From positions 1 through 49,376 of the forward strand of contig NZ_VTTP01000015.1 in the NCBI RefSeq assembly GCF_008364845.1: 49,376 nucleotides of DNA, read 5' to 3'. The position numbers and the translations under genes were made by a program. The notes beneath the pieces were generated by a model. That model had not been told where the DNA came from. It did not search any database and saw only the letters and a list, made by a program, of their open reading frames with translations. The DNA is from Actinotalea subterranea (GTDB lineage: Bacteria > Actinomycetota > Actinomycetes > Actinomycetales > Cellulomonadaceae). This document shows positions 7,881 to 16,001 of this stretch, one piece after another (the stretch's first letter is position 1; each line of letters starts with the position of its first letter).

Positions 7881-8576
7881 GTGGCCGCGACCGTGATCGG
7901 ACTGGACCAGGCGCTCGACGCCACCCGCACGGGCGACCTCTGGCTGTTCCGGGGGCGCACCGCCGTCGACCGGGCGATCCAGATGGGCACCAACAGCCCC
8001 GTCAACCACGTCGGCATGGCAGTGGTCCTCGACGACCTGCCGCCGCTCATGTGGCACGCCGAGCTCGGGCGGTCGCTGCCGGACATGTGGTCCGGGACGC
8101 ACCAGCGCGGTGCCCAGCTCCACGACCTGCGCGACGCGGTCGGTGCGTGGGCGCACCGGTACGGGCAGAAGGCCTGGTTCCGCCAGCTCGACCACCCTGT
8201 GGATGCCGAGGCCGAGGACGCGGTGCTGCGCACCATCGCGCGTCTCGACGGGACGCCGTTCCCGTCCACGACGCAGCTCGTGACCCGGTGGGTCGCGGGC
8301 CGCGTGCCGTCGTTCCTGCGGCGGGGCTCGGCGGCCGACGCCGAGGCCGAGCTCGAGCGGGCGTACTGCGCGGAGATCGTGGCCATCACGTACGAGGCGA
8401 TGGGGATCCTCGCGCCCGGGCGCCGGCCGAGCTGGTTCGACCCGGGCAAGTTCTGGAGCGGTGACTCCCTTGAGCTGCTGGGCGGGGCGACCCTGGGCAA
8501 GGAGATCGCCGTCGACGTCCCGCCGCTGGTGGCGGGCGTGCGGGCGTCGTCGGGCGCCGCAGCCCCGCGGTCCTAA
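7881..8576 (+). CDS. YiiX/NlpC-P60-superfamily papain-fold protein
   Basis: A 231-residue protein without signal peptide. It follows the YiiX/DUF830 plan: an opening GDLWLFRG strand, a conserved His in NHVGMAVV (about residue 44), a loop with a Trp-His pair (PLMWHAEL), and a Cys in AYCAEIVAITYEAMG (about residue 163) that would pair with the His as in NlpC/P60 peptidases of permuted order. The GTG start at 7881 is favoured by a -10 TAGGCT 7 nt upstream. Relatives are thought to act as hydrolases or acyltransferases on lipids or peptides; the target is unknown here. Confidence 0.7.
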   Translation: MAATVIGLDQALDATRTGDLWLFRGRTAVDRAIQMGTNSPVNHVGMAVVLDDLPPLMWHAELGRSLPDMWSGTHQRGAQLHDLRDAVGAWAHRYGQKAWFRQLDHPVDAEAEDAVLRTIARLDGTPFPSTTQLVTRWVAGRVPSFLRRGSAADAEAELERAYCAEIVAITYEAMGILAPGRRPSWFDPGKFWSGDSLELLGGATLGKEIAVDVPPLVAGVRASSGAAAPRS

Positions 8577-8601
8577 CGGGTCATCTCCCGCCCCGGCGTG
8601 C

Positions 8602-9690
8602 TCAGCCCCGCGCGGCGCTCGGCGGGGCCGTGCTGGAGCGCACCACGAGGTCCACGGGGATGAGCGTCCGGTGGTCCGCGAGCTCGGTCCGCTCATGGAC
8701 CTGCTGGAGCAGGAGCTCCACGAGCAGGCGCCCGATGAGGTGGAAGTCCTGCGCCACCGTGGTCAGCGGGGGCCACAGGTACTCGGCGAGCGGGATGTCG
8801 TCGAACCCGACCACCGAGACGTCGTCGGGCACGCGCAGCCCTGCCTCGTGCAGCGCACGGTAGAGACCCGCCGCCATCTCGTCGTTGGCGCAGAAGACGG
8901 CCGTGACCGTCCGGTCGAGCGCGAGTCCGCGACCCTGCTCGTAGCCGGAGCGGGCGGACCAGTCGCCGCGGACCGGTGGCGGTGCGGGCCGGCCGCCGTC
9001 CTCGAGGGCGCGGCGCCACGCCTCGACGCGGAGCTGGGCGGGTGCGGAGTCGGCGGGGCCGGCGATGTGGTGCACGGTGCGGTGGCCGAGTGCGAGGAGG
9101 TGCTCGACGGCGGCGCGGCTCCCCGCGGTCTGGTCGGTCCCGACGGCGGGGTGGTGGCCCACGAACCGGGAGTCGGAGACGACGACAGGCAGGCGCGCGG
9201 GCAGCGCGAGGGTCGCAGGTGTCGCGGTCTCTGCGCGGATGATGATGAGGCCGTCGATGGCCTGGTGGCTCAGACGTGCGACGGCCTCGCTGACGTCGGT
9301 GGAGGACGGGCTCTGCACGTCGACGAGGCTCACCGTGTACCCGTGCAGGCGTGCGGCGTCGACGACGGCCTCGACCGTGCGTGACTCGCCGGTGCGGGCG
9401 AGGCGGTGCGCGATGAGGCCGATCGTCTCGAAGCTGCCGTAGCGCAGGGCCCTGGCCGCGTTGTTCGGGGAGTACCCGAGCTCGGTCATCGCGGCCAGGA
9501 CGCGCCGCCGGGTCTCCGGGCGGACGGTGCCGGCGCCCGTCGAGACGCGTGAGACGGTCTGCGAGGACACGCCTGCGAGGGCCGCGACGTCGGCCATGGA
9601 GGGTCCCTGGCGCGCCCGGGGCGGCGGGACGACGGGCGTGCTCGACGGCTCGTCGGCACCGTCCGCCGGCACGCCGTCTCGGCTCAGCAT
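8602..9690 (-). CDS. LacI-family transcriptional regulator
   Basis: A 362-residue repressor. A 30-residue Pro-rich lead precedes the LacI helix-turn-helix (MADVAALAGVSSQTVSRVS, about residues 32-50) and hinge (NNAARALRYGSFETIGLI). A periplasmic-binding-protein-like sugar domain follows (about 90-355, with VVGFDDIPLAEYLWPPLTTV). The ATG at 9690 lies 6 nt after TATGAT, a leaderless start that supports the N-terminal extension. It is divergent from a sugar importer and beta-galactosidase operon, and a perfect LacI-type palindrome precedes that operon. It most likely represses both until a galactoside-derived inducer binds. Confidence 0.92.
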   Translation of the reverse strand: MLSRDGVPADGADEPSSTPVVPPPRARQGPSMADVAALAGVSSQTVSRVSTGAGTVRPETRRRVLAAMTELGYSPNNAARALRYGSFETIGLIAHRLARTGESRTVEAVVDAARLHGYTVSLVDVQSPSSTDVSEAVARLSHQAIDGLIIIRAETATPATLALPARLPVVVSDSRFVGHHPAVGTDQTAGSRAAVEHLLALGHRTVHHIAGPADSAPAQLRVEAWRRALEDGGRPAPPPVRGDWSARSGYEQGRGLALDRTVTAVFCANDEMAAGLYRALHEAGLRVPDDVSVVGFDDIPLAEYLWPPLTTVAQDFHLIGRLLVELLLQQVHERTELADHRTLIPVDLVVRSSTAPPSAARG

Positions 9691-9696
9691 GGCGCG

Positions 9697-9702
9697 ATCA
9701 TA
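9697..9702 (-). promoter_or_regulatory. -10 element of the lacI-type gene
   Basis: TATGAT on the minus strand (9702-9697) is followed by 6 nt and then the ATG at 9690. No clear -35 is seen. The spacing implies transcription starting at the A of the start codon. Confidence 0.55.
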
Positions 9703-9752
9703 CGAGCGCCCGGGGCCGGTCGACGGGACGCGGCGCGGCAGGGACCGGGCGA

Positions 9753-9768
9753 ATGTTCACGTCACCAT
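9753..9768. promoter_or_regulatory. Degenerate second LacI-type operator
   Basis: ATGTTCACGTCACCAT matches the main operator core ATGTTTACGTAAACAT at 13 of 16 positions. Its centre is 77 bp upstream of the main site, about seven helical turns, between the lacI promoter and the importer promoter. It would suit looping or autoregulation. Confidence 0.45.
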
Positions 9769-9785
9769 TCTGTGACCTGGAGCCG

Positions 9786-9815
9786 TTGACACGGGCGAAA
9801 GGCGCATGTCAGGCT
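9786..9815 (+). promoter_or_regulatory. Promoter of the sugar importer operon
   Basis: A perfect TTGACA (-35, 9786-9791) is followed after 18 bp by the weak CAGGCT (9810-9815). The predicted start is near 9822, just upstream of the main operator, so bound repressor would act as a roadblock. Confidence 0.45.
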
Positions 9816-9825
9816 GCCGGTCGCG

Positions 9826-9849
9826 GCGGATGTTTACGTAAACATCCGC
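9826..9849. promoter_or_regulatory. LacI-family operator, perfect 24-bp palindrome
   Basis: The core TGTTTACGTAAACA (9831-9844) sits in a perfect dyad extending to 9826-9849, centred on CpG as is usual for LacI-family sites. It lies between the putative promoter and the first importer gene, 25 bp upstream of its start codon. Confidence 0.8.
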
Positions 9850-9874
9850 GATGGCTCACGAGGGAGTGATGCGC

Positions 9875-10786
9875 ATGGCGCAGGCGGTGATCGCCACGGG
9901 CCTGCCGGCGACGACCAGGCGCGCACGCCGGTCGTGGCGCGGCTGGGGGTTCGTCGGCCCGTTCATGGCGGTCTTCGGGCTCGTGTTCCTGGCGCCGATC
10001 GCGTACTCGCTCTACCTGAGCCTCTTCCGCCAGCAGCTCGTCGGCGGCAACGCGTTCGTGGGGATCGAGAACTACCAGCGCGCGCTCGGCGACGCCCAGC
10101 TGTGGGCGGCCTTCGGCAGGGTCGCGCTCTTCCTGGCCGTCCAGGTGCCGATCATGCTCGGCATCGCGCTCCTCGTGGCCCTCGCGATCGACGGCGGCCG
10201 CCTCTACGGCGCGTCCTTCTTCCGCATCTCGATCTTCCTGCCCTATGCCGTGCCCGCCGTCGTCGCGACCCTCATGTGGGGCTTCATGTACGGCACGCGC
10301 TTCGGGCTCGTCGGCAACATCGAGGACGCGCTCGGCGTCGCGCTGCCCGACCCGCTCGCACCCGACCTCGTGCTCGCGTCGATCGGCAACATCGTGACCT
10401 GGGAGTTCGTGGGCTACAACATGCTGATCTTCTACTCGGCCCTCCGGGTCATCCCGACGACGCTCTACGAGGCCGCCGAGATCGACGGGGCCGGGCCCTG
10501 GCGCGTGATCACCGCGATCAAGCTCCCCGCGATCCGCGGCGCGATGGTCGTCGCGACCATCTTCTCGATCATCGGGAGCTTCCAGCTCTTCAACGAGCCC
10601 GCGATCCTCCAGAACCTCGCGCCCAACGCCATCACGACGCACTTCACGCCCAACATGTACGCGTACTCGCTGTCCTTCTCCGGCCAGCAGTACAACTACT
10701 CCGCCACGGTCGCCCTGATCATGGGCCTCCTGACGATGGTCGTCGCCTACGTCGTCCAGCTGCGCGGCATGCGCAAGGAGGCGTGA
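9875..10786 (+). CDS. Carbohydrate ABC transporter permease (MalF type)
   Basis: A 303-residue integral membrane permease with about six helices, starting around WGFVGPFMAVFGLVFLAPIA. The cytoplasmic EAA-type loop that contacts the ATPase is ALYEAAEIDGAGPWRVITA in essence (here TTLYEAAEIDGAGPWRVI). I choose the ATG at 9875, because AGGGAG at 9861-9866 is 8 nt upstream; ATGs at 9869 and 9851 are also in frame. With the next two genes it forms a CUT1-type sugar importer. No ATPase gene is present, so a shared MsiK-like ATPase encoded elsewhere is expected. Confidence 0.9.
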   Translation: MAQAVIATGLPATTRRARRSWRGWGFVGPFMAVFGLVFLAPIAYSLYLSLFRQQLVGGNAFVGIENYQRALGDAQLWAAFGRVALFLAVQVPIMLGIALLVALAIDGGRLYGASFFRISIFLPYAVPAVVATLMWGFMYGTRFGLVGNIEDALGVALPDPLAPDLVLASIGNIVTWEFVGYNMLIFYSALRVIPTTLYEAAEIDGAGPWRVITAIKLPAIRGAMVVATIFSIIGSFQLFNEPAILQNLAPNAITTHFTPNMYAYSLSFSGQQYNYSATVALIMGLLTMVVAYVVQLRGMRKEA

Positions 10787-10787
10787 C

Positions 10788-11738
10788 ATGACCGTCGTCG
10801 ACCCCGCCCCCGCACGCGCCGCACGCGCCACCGGCCGCACCGCCCCGCGCCTGCGACCCGGCGTCCGCGAGGGTGCTCCCCGCCGTGGCACCGCCCGGCC
10901 CCGCCGCAGCGTCCTGCTCACGGTCGCCACGGGCGTCGTGCTCGTCTACAGCCTCATCCCGCTCGCCTGGCTGGTCATCAACGCGACCAAGACCCAGGGC
11001 AGCCTCTTCGGGTCGTTCGGCCTCTGGTTCAGCGGGCCGTTCGCGCTCGGCACCAACGTGGCCGAGACGCTCACGTACGACGACGGCGTGTTCGTCCGGT
11101 GGCTGCTCAACACCCTGCTCTACGTCGTCGCCGGCGCGGGCGGTGCCACGGCGCTCGCGGTGATCGGCGGCTACGGGCTCGCCAAGTTCTCGTTCCCCGG
11201 ACGCAGGGCGGTGTTCGCGATCGTGATCGGCGCCGTCGCCGTGCCCGGGACCGCGCTCGCCGTGCCCACATTCCTCATGTTCAGCCGGATGGGCCTGACC
11301 AACACGCCCTGGTCGGTCATCATCCCCTCGCTGATCTCACCGTTCGGTCTCTACCTCATGTGGACGTTCGCGAGCGAGGCCGTCCCCACCGAGCTCCTCG
11401 AGGCCGCGCGCATGGACGGCGCGAGCGAGCTGCGGACCTTCGCGCAGATCAGTCTCCCGCTGCTCGCCCCCGGGATCGTCACGGTGCTGCTCTTCACGAT
11501 GGTCGCGACCTGGAACAACTACTTCCTGCCGCTGATCATGCTGCGGGACCCGGACTGGTACCCGCTCACCCTCGGCCTGAACTCGTGGAACGCGCAGGCG
11601 GCGACCGCGGGCGGCGAGGCGATCTTCAACCTCGTCATCACCGGCTCCCTGCTGACGATCCTGCCGCTCGTCGCCGCGTTCCTGCTGCTCCAGCGCTACT
11701 GGCAGTCCGGCCTCGCCGCCGGGAGCGTCAAGGAGTGA
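10788..11738 (+). CDS. Carbohydrate ABC transporter permease (MalG type)
   Basis: A 316-residue permease. About 40 basic, disordered residues precede the first helix (LLTVATGVVLVYSLIPLAWLV). The EAA loop reads TELLEAARMDGASELRTF, and the helix and loop pattern is that of MalG/ThuG partners. It begins one base after the stop of the first permease (TGAcATG), so the two are coupled, and forms the membrane channel with it. Confidence 0.9.
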   Translation: MTVVDPAPARAARATGRTAPRLRPGVREGAPRRGTARPRRSVLLTVATGVVLVYSLIPLAWLVINATKTQGSLFGSFGLWFSGPFALGTNVAETLTYDDGVFVRWLLNTLLYVVAGAGGATALAVIGGYGLAKFSFPGRRAVFAIVIGAVAVPGTALAVPTFLMFSRMGLTNTPWSVIIPSLISPFGLYLMWTFASEAVPTELLEAARMDGASELRTFAQISLPLLAPGIVTVLLFTMVATWNNYFLPLIMLRDPDWYPLTLGLNSWNAQAATAGGEAIFNLVITGSLLTILPLVAAFLLLQRYWQSGLAAGSVKE

Positions 11739-11794
11739 GCCCCACCGACCCCGCACGACCGTCCGCCATCGACAAAGAAGCGAGAGGACATCTC

Positions 11795-13138
11795 ATGACC
11801 GTCATCCCCAGGACCCTGATGCGTGGCGTCGCGCTGGCCGGCGCGGCCACGCTCGCGCTGGCCGCGTGCAGCTCCGGTGCCGACGAGGCCGACGACGGGG
11901 GCGGCGACGCGGCTGCCGGCGACACGGCGTCCGTCCTCGAGGAGGGCGGCGACCTCCTCGTCTGGGCCTGGGAGCCGACGCTCGAGCAGGTCGTCGAGGA
12001 CTTCGAGGCCGAGCACCCGAACGTCGACGTCGAGCTCGCGAACGTGGGCACGGGCAACGACGCGTACACCGCGCTCCAGAACGCGATCGCCGCGGGCTCG
12101 GGCGTCCCCGACGTCGCGCAGATCGAGTACTTCGCCCTGCCCCAGTTCGCCATCGGGGAGTCGCTGACCGAGCTCAGCGACCTCGGTGCGGCCGACCTCG
12201 AGGGCACGTACACGCCTGGCCCGTGGTCGGCCGTGCACCAGGGCGAGGGCATCTACGGCCTGCCCATGGACTCGGGGCCGATGGCCCTCTTCTACAACAC
12301 CGAGGTCTTCGAGCGCCTCCGTGTCGCCGTCCCCACCACGTGGGACGAGTACGTCGAGGCCGCGCGCGCCCTGCACGCCGCGGACCCCGAGGTCTACATC
12401 ACGAGCGACACGGGTGACGCGGGCTTCACCACGAGCATGATCTGGCAGGCGGGCGGCAAGCCCTACGCCGTCGACGGCACCGACGTCGCGATCGACTTCA
12501 CCGACGAGGGCTCCACCAAGTTCGCCGAGCTGTGGCAGCAGCTCGTCGACGAGGACCTGGTGTCCCCCGTGAGCGGGTGGAGCGACGAGTGGTACCAGGG
12601 CCTGGGCGACGGCACCATCGCGACCCTGACCATCGGTGCGTGGATGCCCGCGAACCTCGAGTCCGGCGTCGAGGCCGGCGCGGGCAAGTGGCGCGTCGCG
12701 CCCATGCCGCAGTGGGAGGCCGGCGCGTCGGCCACCGCGGAGAACGGCGGCAGCTCGCTGACCATCCCGGCGGCGAGCGAGAAGGCCGAGCTGGCGTACG
12801 CGTTCCTCGAGTACGCGAACGCGGGCGACGGCGTCCAGACTCGGCTCGACGGCGGGGCGTTCCCCGCGACGGTCGCCGAGCTCGAGTCCGAGGAGTTCGT
12901 CGGCAAGGAGTTCGAGTACTTCGGCGGGCAGAAGGTCAACGAGGTGCTCGCGCAGTCCGCGCAGGACGTCGTCGAGGGCTGGCAGTACCTGCCCTTCCAG
13001 GTCTACGCGAACAGCATCTTCAACGACACCGTCGGCCAGGCCTACGTGTCCGACCTGACGCTCGCCGAGGGCCTCGCGGACTGGGCGGAGGCGTCCAGCA
13101 CCTACGGCGCCGACCAGGGCTTCACCATGGCCGACTGA
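11795..13138 (+). CDS. Extracellular sugar-binding lipoprotein of the ABC importer
   Basis: A 447-residue type-1 solute-binding protein. The signal peptide (MTVIPRTLMRGVALAGAATL) ends in a lipobox LALAAC, with the lipid-modified Cys near residue 27, followed by an Asp/Ala-rich linker and the two-lobed binding fold (for example the conserved segment ALFYNTEVFERL, about residue 165). A good RBS (GAGAGGA) precedes the ATG at 11795. It captures a sugar, by context probably a beta-galactoside, outside the membrane and hands it to the two permeases. Confidence 0.9.
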   Translation: MTVIPRTLMRGVALAGAATLALAACSSGADEADDGGGDAAAGDTASVLEEGGDLLVWAWEPTLEQVVEDFEAEHPNVDVELANVGTGNDAYTALQNAIAAGSGVPDVAQIEYFALPQFAIGESLTELSDLGAADLEGTYTPGPWSAVHQGEGIYGLPMDSGPMALFYNTEVFERLRVAVPTTWDEYVEAARALHAADPEVYITSDTGDAGFTTSMIWQAGGKPYAVDGTDVAIDFTDEGSTKFAELWQQLVDEDLVSPVSGWSDEWYQGLGDGTIATLTIGAWMPANLESGVEAGAGKWRVAPMPQWEAGASATAENGGSSLTIPAASEKAELAYAFLEYANAGDGVQTRLDGGAFPATVAELESEEFVGKEFEYFGGQKVNEVLAQSAQDVVEGWQYLPFQVYANSIFNDTVGQAYVSDLTLAEGLADWAEASSTYGADQGFTMAD

Positions 13139-13308
13139 CGAGCCGTCCCGCCGGTCCGCGGGTGGTCGGGTGCTCCTCCGCCCGCCCCCCGCGGACCGGG
13201 TGCCGGGCCACCTGCGCCGGGCGCCGAACCGTCCCAACCGTGCCGACCGGGCCGCCGGTCCGCCCCGACCGCACCCCTCCGGTCCACCTCATGAGAGCGA
13301 GCCGCAGC

Positions 13309-15075
13309 ATGCCCACGTTCGAGATCGGCGACCGTGACTTCCTCCTCGACGGCCGACCCGTCCAGGTCATCAGCGGCGCGCTGCACTACTTCCGGGTCCA
13401 CCCGGACCTGTGGGCGGACCGCATCCGCAAGGCGCGCCTCATGGGTCTCAACACGATCGAGACGTACGTGGCGTGGAACGTGCACGCGCCCCGGCGGGGC
13501 GTCTTCGACACGACGGGCGGTCGGGACCTGGGCCGCTTCCTCGACCTCGTCGCTGCCGAGGGCATGCACGCGATCGTCCGGCCCGGGCCATACATCTGCG
13601 CCGAGTGGGACAACGGCGGCCTGCCCGCCTGGCTCTTCACCGAGCCCGGCGTGGGCATCCGGTGCAACGAGCCCCGCTACCTCGAGGCCGTCGGCGAGTA
13701 CTACGCCGGGCTCATGCCGATCGTCGCCGAGCGGCAGGTCACGCGGGGCGGGCCGGTCGTCCTCGTCCAGGTGGAGAACGAGTACGGCGCCTACGGCGAC
13801 GACAAGGACTACCTGCGGGCCCTCGTCGACCTCACGCGCGCGCACGGCATCGACGTCCCGCTCGTGACCTGCGACCAGGCCGACGACGCCATGCTCGAGC
13901 GCGGCGGGCTCCCCGAGGTGCACCGCACCGCGACGTTCGGCTCGCGCAGCACGGAGCGCCTGGCCATCCTGCGCCGGCGCCAGCCGACCGGCCCGCTCAT
14001 GTGCATGGAGTTCTGGAACGGCTGGTTCGACAGCTGGGGCCTGCCGCACCACGTCGCCGCCGTCGAGGACAACGCCCAGGACCTCGACGACCTGCTCGCA
14101 GCCGGCGGCTCCGTCAACCTCTACATGTTCCACGGCGGGACCAACTTCGGGCTCACCAACGGGGCCAACGACAAGGGCCGCTACCTGCCCATCACGACGT
14201 CGTACGACTACGACGCACCCCTGGCGGAGCACGGTGCCCCGACGGCGAAGTACCACGCGCTGCGCGGCGTGATCGCGCGGCACGCACCCGTCCCCGACGA
14301 GGTGCCCGACGACGCCCCGCCCGCTCCCGTGCTCGACGTCCCGCTGCCCGCGCACCTCTCGCTGTGGGACGCGCTGCCCGAGCTGGGCGCCGCCCGCCCG
14401 TGGGACCGGCTTCCCACCGCGGACGACGTCGGCCAGCTCTCGGGGTTCACGCTCTACCGGACGCGCGTCGAGGCGGGGGACGCCGTGCTGACCTTCGCCG
14501 ACGTGCGCGACCGTGCCGTCGCGTTCCTCGACCGGGAGCCCGTCGGTGTGCTGAGCCGGAGCCTGGGCACGCGGAGCCTCGCCCTGCCCGCACGCTCGGG
14601 CGACCTCGAGCTGCTCGTCGAGGACCAGGGGCGCGTCAACTACGGGACGCGCATCGGCGAGCCCAAGGGCCTCGTGGCGCCCGCCCGCACCGCCGTGCGC
14701 GAGGTCGACCGGTGGGACGTCGCGCCGCTCGCGCTCGACACGCTCCCCGCGGCCGTGCTCGACCGGCTGCGCGACCGGGCCACCGCGGCCGGCGCCGAGC
14801 CCGTCGTCGGGCCGGCGTTCCGCCGGGGGACGTTCACGTCGGTCCCGGGGGCGGACCACTTCATGCGCCTCGACGGCTGGGGTCGGGGTCTCGTGTGGGT
14901 CAACGGGTTCCTGCTCGGCCGCTACTCGAGCGAGGGCCCGACCCGCACCCTGTACGTCCCCGGCCCGCTCGTCCGCGACGGCGACAACGAGCTCGTGGTG
15001 CTCGAGCTGCACGCCGCCGCGGACGGGGTGGTCGCGTTCGTCGCCGAGCCCGACCTGGGGGTCACCGACATCTGA
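13309..15075 (+). CDS. GH35 beta-galactosidase
   Basis: A 588-residue glycoside hydrolase. The (beta/alpha)8 barrel of family GH35 fills about residues 5-320, with signatures ISGALHYFRVHPDLWADRI and GLNTIETYVAWNVHAP. The acid/base is Glu158 in VENEYGAYG, and the nucleophile is Glu234 in CMEFWNGWFDSWG. Beta-sandwich domains follow, ending with a jelly-roll part (KGLVWVNGFLLGRYSSEGP type). There is no signal peptide, so it works in the cytoplasm on galactosides brought in by the preceding importer. The ATG at 13309 is preferred over 13291 because of the GAGAGCGAG 7 nt upstream. A 170-bp gap separates it from the binding-protein gene. Confidence 0.93.
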   Translation: MPTFEIGDRDFLLDGRPVQVISGALHYFRVHPDLWADRIRKARLMGLNTIETYVAWNVHAPRRGVFDTTGGRDLGRFLDLVAAEGMHAIVRPGPYICAEWDNGGLPAWLFTEPGVGIRCNEPRYLEAVGEYYAGLMPIVAERQVTRGGPVVLVQVENEYGAYGDDKDYLRALVDLTRAHGIDVPLVTCDQADDAMLERGGLPEVHRTATFGSRSTERLAILRRRQPTGPLMCMEFWNGWFDSWGLPHHVAAVEDNAQDLDDLLAAGGSVNLYMFHGGTNFGLTNGANDKGRYLPITTSYDYDAPLAEHGAPTAKYHALRGVIARHAPVPDEVPDDAPPAPVLDVPLPAHLSLWDALPELGAARPWDRLPTADDVGQLSGFTLYRTRVEAGDAVLTFADVRDRAVAFLDREPVGVLSRSLGTRSLALPARSGDLELLVEDQGRVNYGTRIGEPKGLVAPARTAVREVDRWDVAPLALDTLPAAVLDRLRDRATAAGAEPVVGPAFRRGTFTSVPGADHFMRLDGWGRGLVWVNGFLLGRYSSEGPTRTLYVPGPLVRDGDNELVVLELHAAADGVVAFVAEPDLGVTDI

Positions 15076-15088
15076 CCCGCGGGCGACG

Positions 15089-15871
15089 TCAGGCGTCGCG
15101 GAGCAGGTCCCGGATGACGCGCGAGCCGGAGGCGGCCGCGTCCTGGTCGCCGAGGGCCGCGAGCACGGCCGCGAGGTTCATCGTGCCGAGGATGCCGAGC
15201 GCGGCGTCACGGTCGGCGGACGTGGGTGCGCCGGCGCCGCGGCGTGCGGCGACCTGGGCGGCGAGGCGGTCCACGGTGCCCTCGATGGTCGGCAGCAGGC
15301 GCTCGCGGGCCTCGGGGTGGCGCACGGCGTAGGCGAGGATCTCGAACGGCAGGAGGACGCGGACGTCGTCGCCCGAGGCTTCCAGGCGGCCCGCGAGGTC
15401 GTCGGCGAGGTCCGGCCCCGTCGCGCCGGGGTGGCCGGCCGCCTCGGGCTCGGCGGCGAGGCACTCGCGCGCGAGCTCGAGGAACAGGTCGCCCTTCGAG
15501 CCGAAGTGCGCGTAGAGCGCGCCCTTGGTGTAGCCGGCGGCTGCGGCGATGTCGCCGACGCTCGCGCCCTCGAAGCCGCGTGCGGCGACGAGCTGCTCCG
15601 CTGCGGCGAGGAGGTCGGCGCGCGTGCGGTCGACCTTGGCCCGGCGTCTGTCGTCACCCCGGCCGTAGCGCCGCTCGACCGACTCCGACGCGTCGCTGAG
15701 GCCCCGGGCCGCCTCGCGCAGGCTCGTGGCGATCGCGTCCCCGACCTCGGGGCCCACGCTCGCGCTGACGTGCCGCCCGAGCATCTTGGTGAGGGTCGCC
15801 GTCGCCTCGGCGAGGGCGCGGGTCGCCGCGCCGACGTCCTCGAAGGGCGGGCGTTCGTCGTCGCGTGACAT
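15089..15871 (-). CDS. TetR-family regulator with an 85-residue N-terminal extension
   Basis: A 260-residue protein. The TetR DNA-binding domain occupies about residues 82-130 (helix-turn-helix GASVGDIAAAAGYTKGALYAHF), with a C-terminal ligand domain. Before it lies an unusual mostly helical extension of about 80 residues (ALAEATATLTKMLGRHVSAS...) that ends in a very basic stretch (YGRGDDRRRAKVDRTR). The ATG at 15871 follows TAGAGT by exactly 6 nt, so a leaderless start supports the extension as real. It is divergent from an ABC exporter and three matching operators lie between them; repression of both is likely. Confidence 0.87.
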   Translation of the reverse strand: MSRDDERPPFEDVGAATRALAEATATLTKMLGRHVSASVGPEVGDAIATSLREAARGLSDASESVERRYGRGDDRRRAKVDRTRADLLAAAEQLVAARGFEGASVGDIAAAAGYTKGALYAHFGSKGDLFLELARECLAAEPEAAGHPGATGPDLADDLAGRLEASGDDVRVLLPFEILAYAVRHPEARERLLPTIEGTVDRLAAQVAARRGAGAPTSADRDAALGILGTMNLAAVLAALGDQDAAASGSRVIRDLLRDA

Positions 15872-15892
15872 GTCCCTACTCTACCTCCCCGG

Positions 15893-15982
15893 ATTCCGAT
15901 CGGTATCTGACGCGATCTGCGTCTCGGACCTGCATTCATACCGAACGGTATCTGCTACGGTACCGAATGTACCGACCGGTAG
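15893..15982. promoter_or_regulatory. Three TetR-type operators between tetR and the ABC exporter
   Basis: Three 14-bp sites follow one pattern, (A/G)T(A/T)CCGANCGGTA(T/G): ATTCCGATCGGTAT (15893-15906), ATACCGAACGGTAT (15938-15951) and GTACCGACCGGTAG (15969-15982). The first overlaps the expected -35/spacer of the tetR promoter (-10 TAGAGT at 15883-15878). The last is about 20 bp upstream of the exporter start. Confidence 0.75.
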
Positions 15983-16001
15983 GAATGCACAGGAGGCAGA
16001 C

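Noticed and set aside
9755-9775. A CRP site (TCAC-N6-GTGA) upstream of the sugar importer.
   Set aside because: The dyad is in the reverse sense of TGTGA-N6-TCACA and overlaps a better match to the LacI operator.
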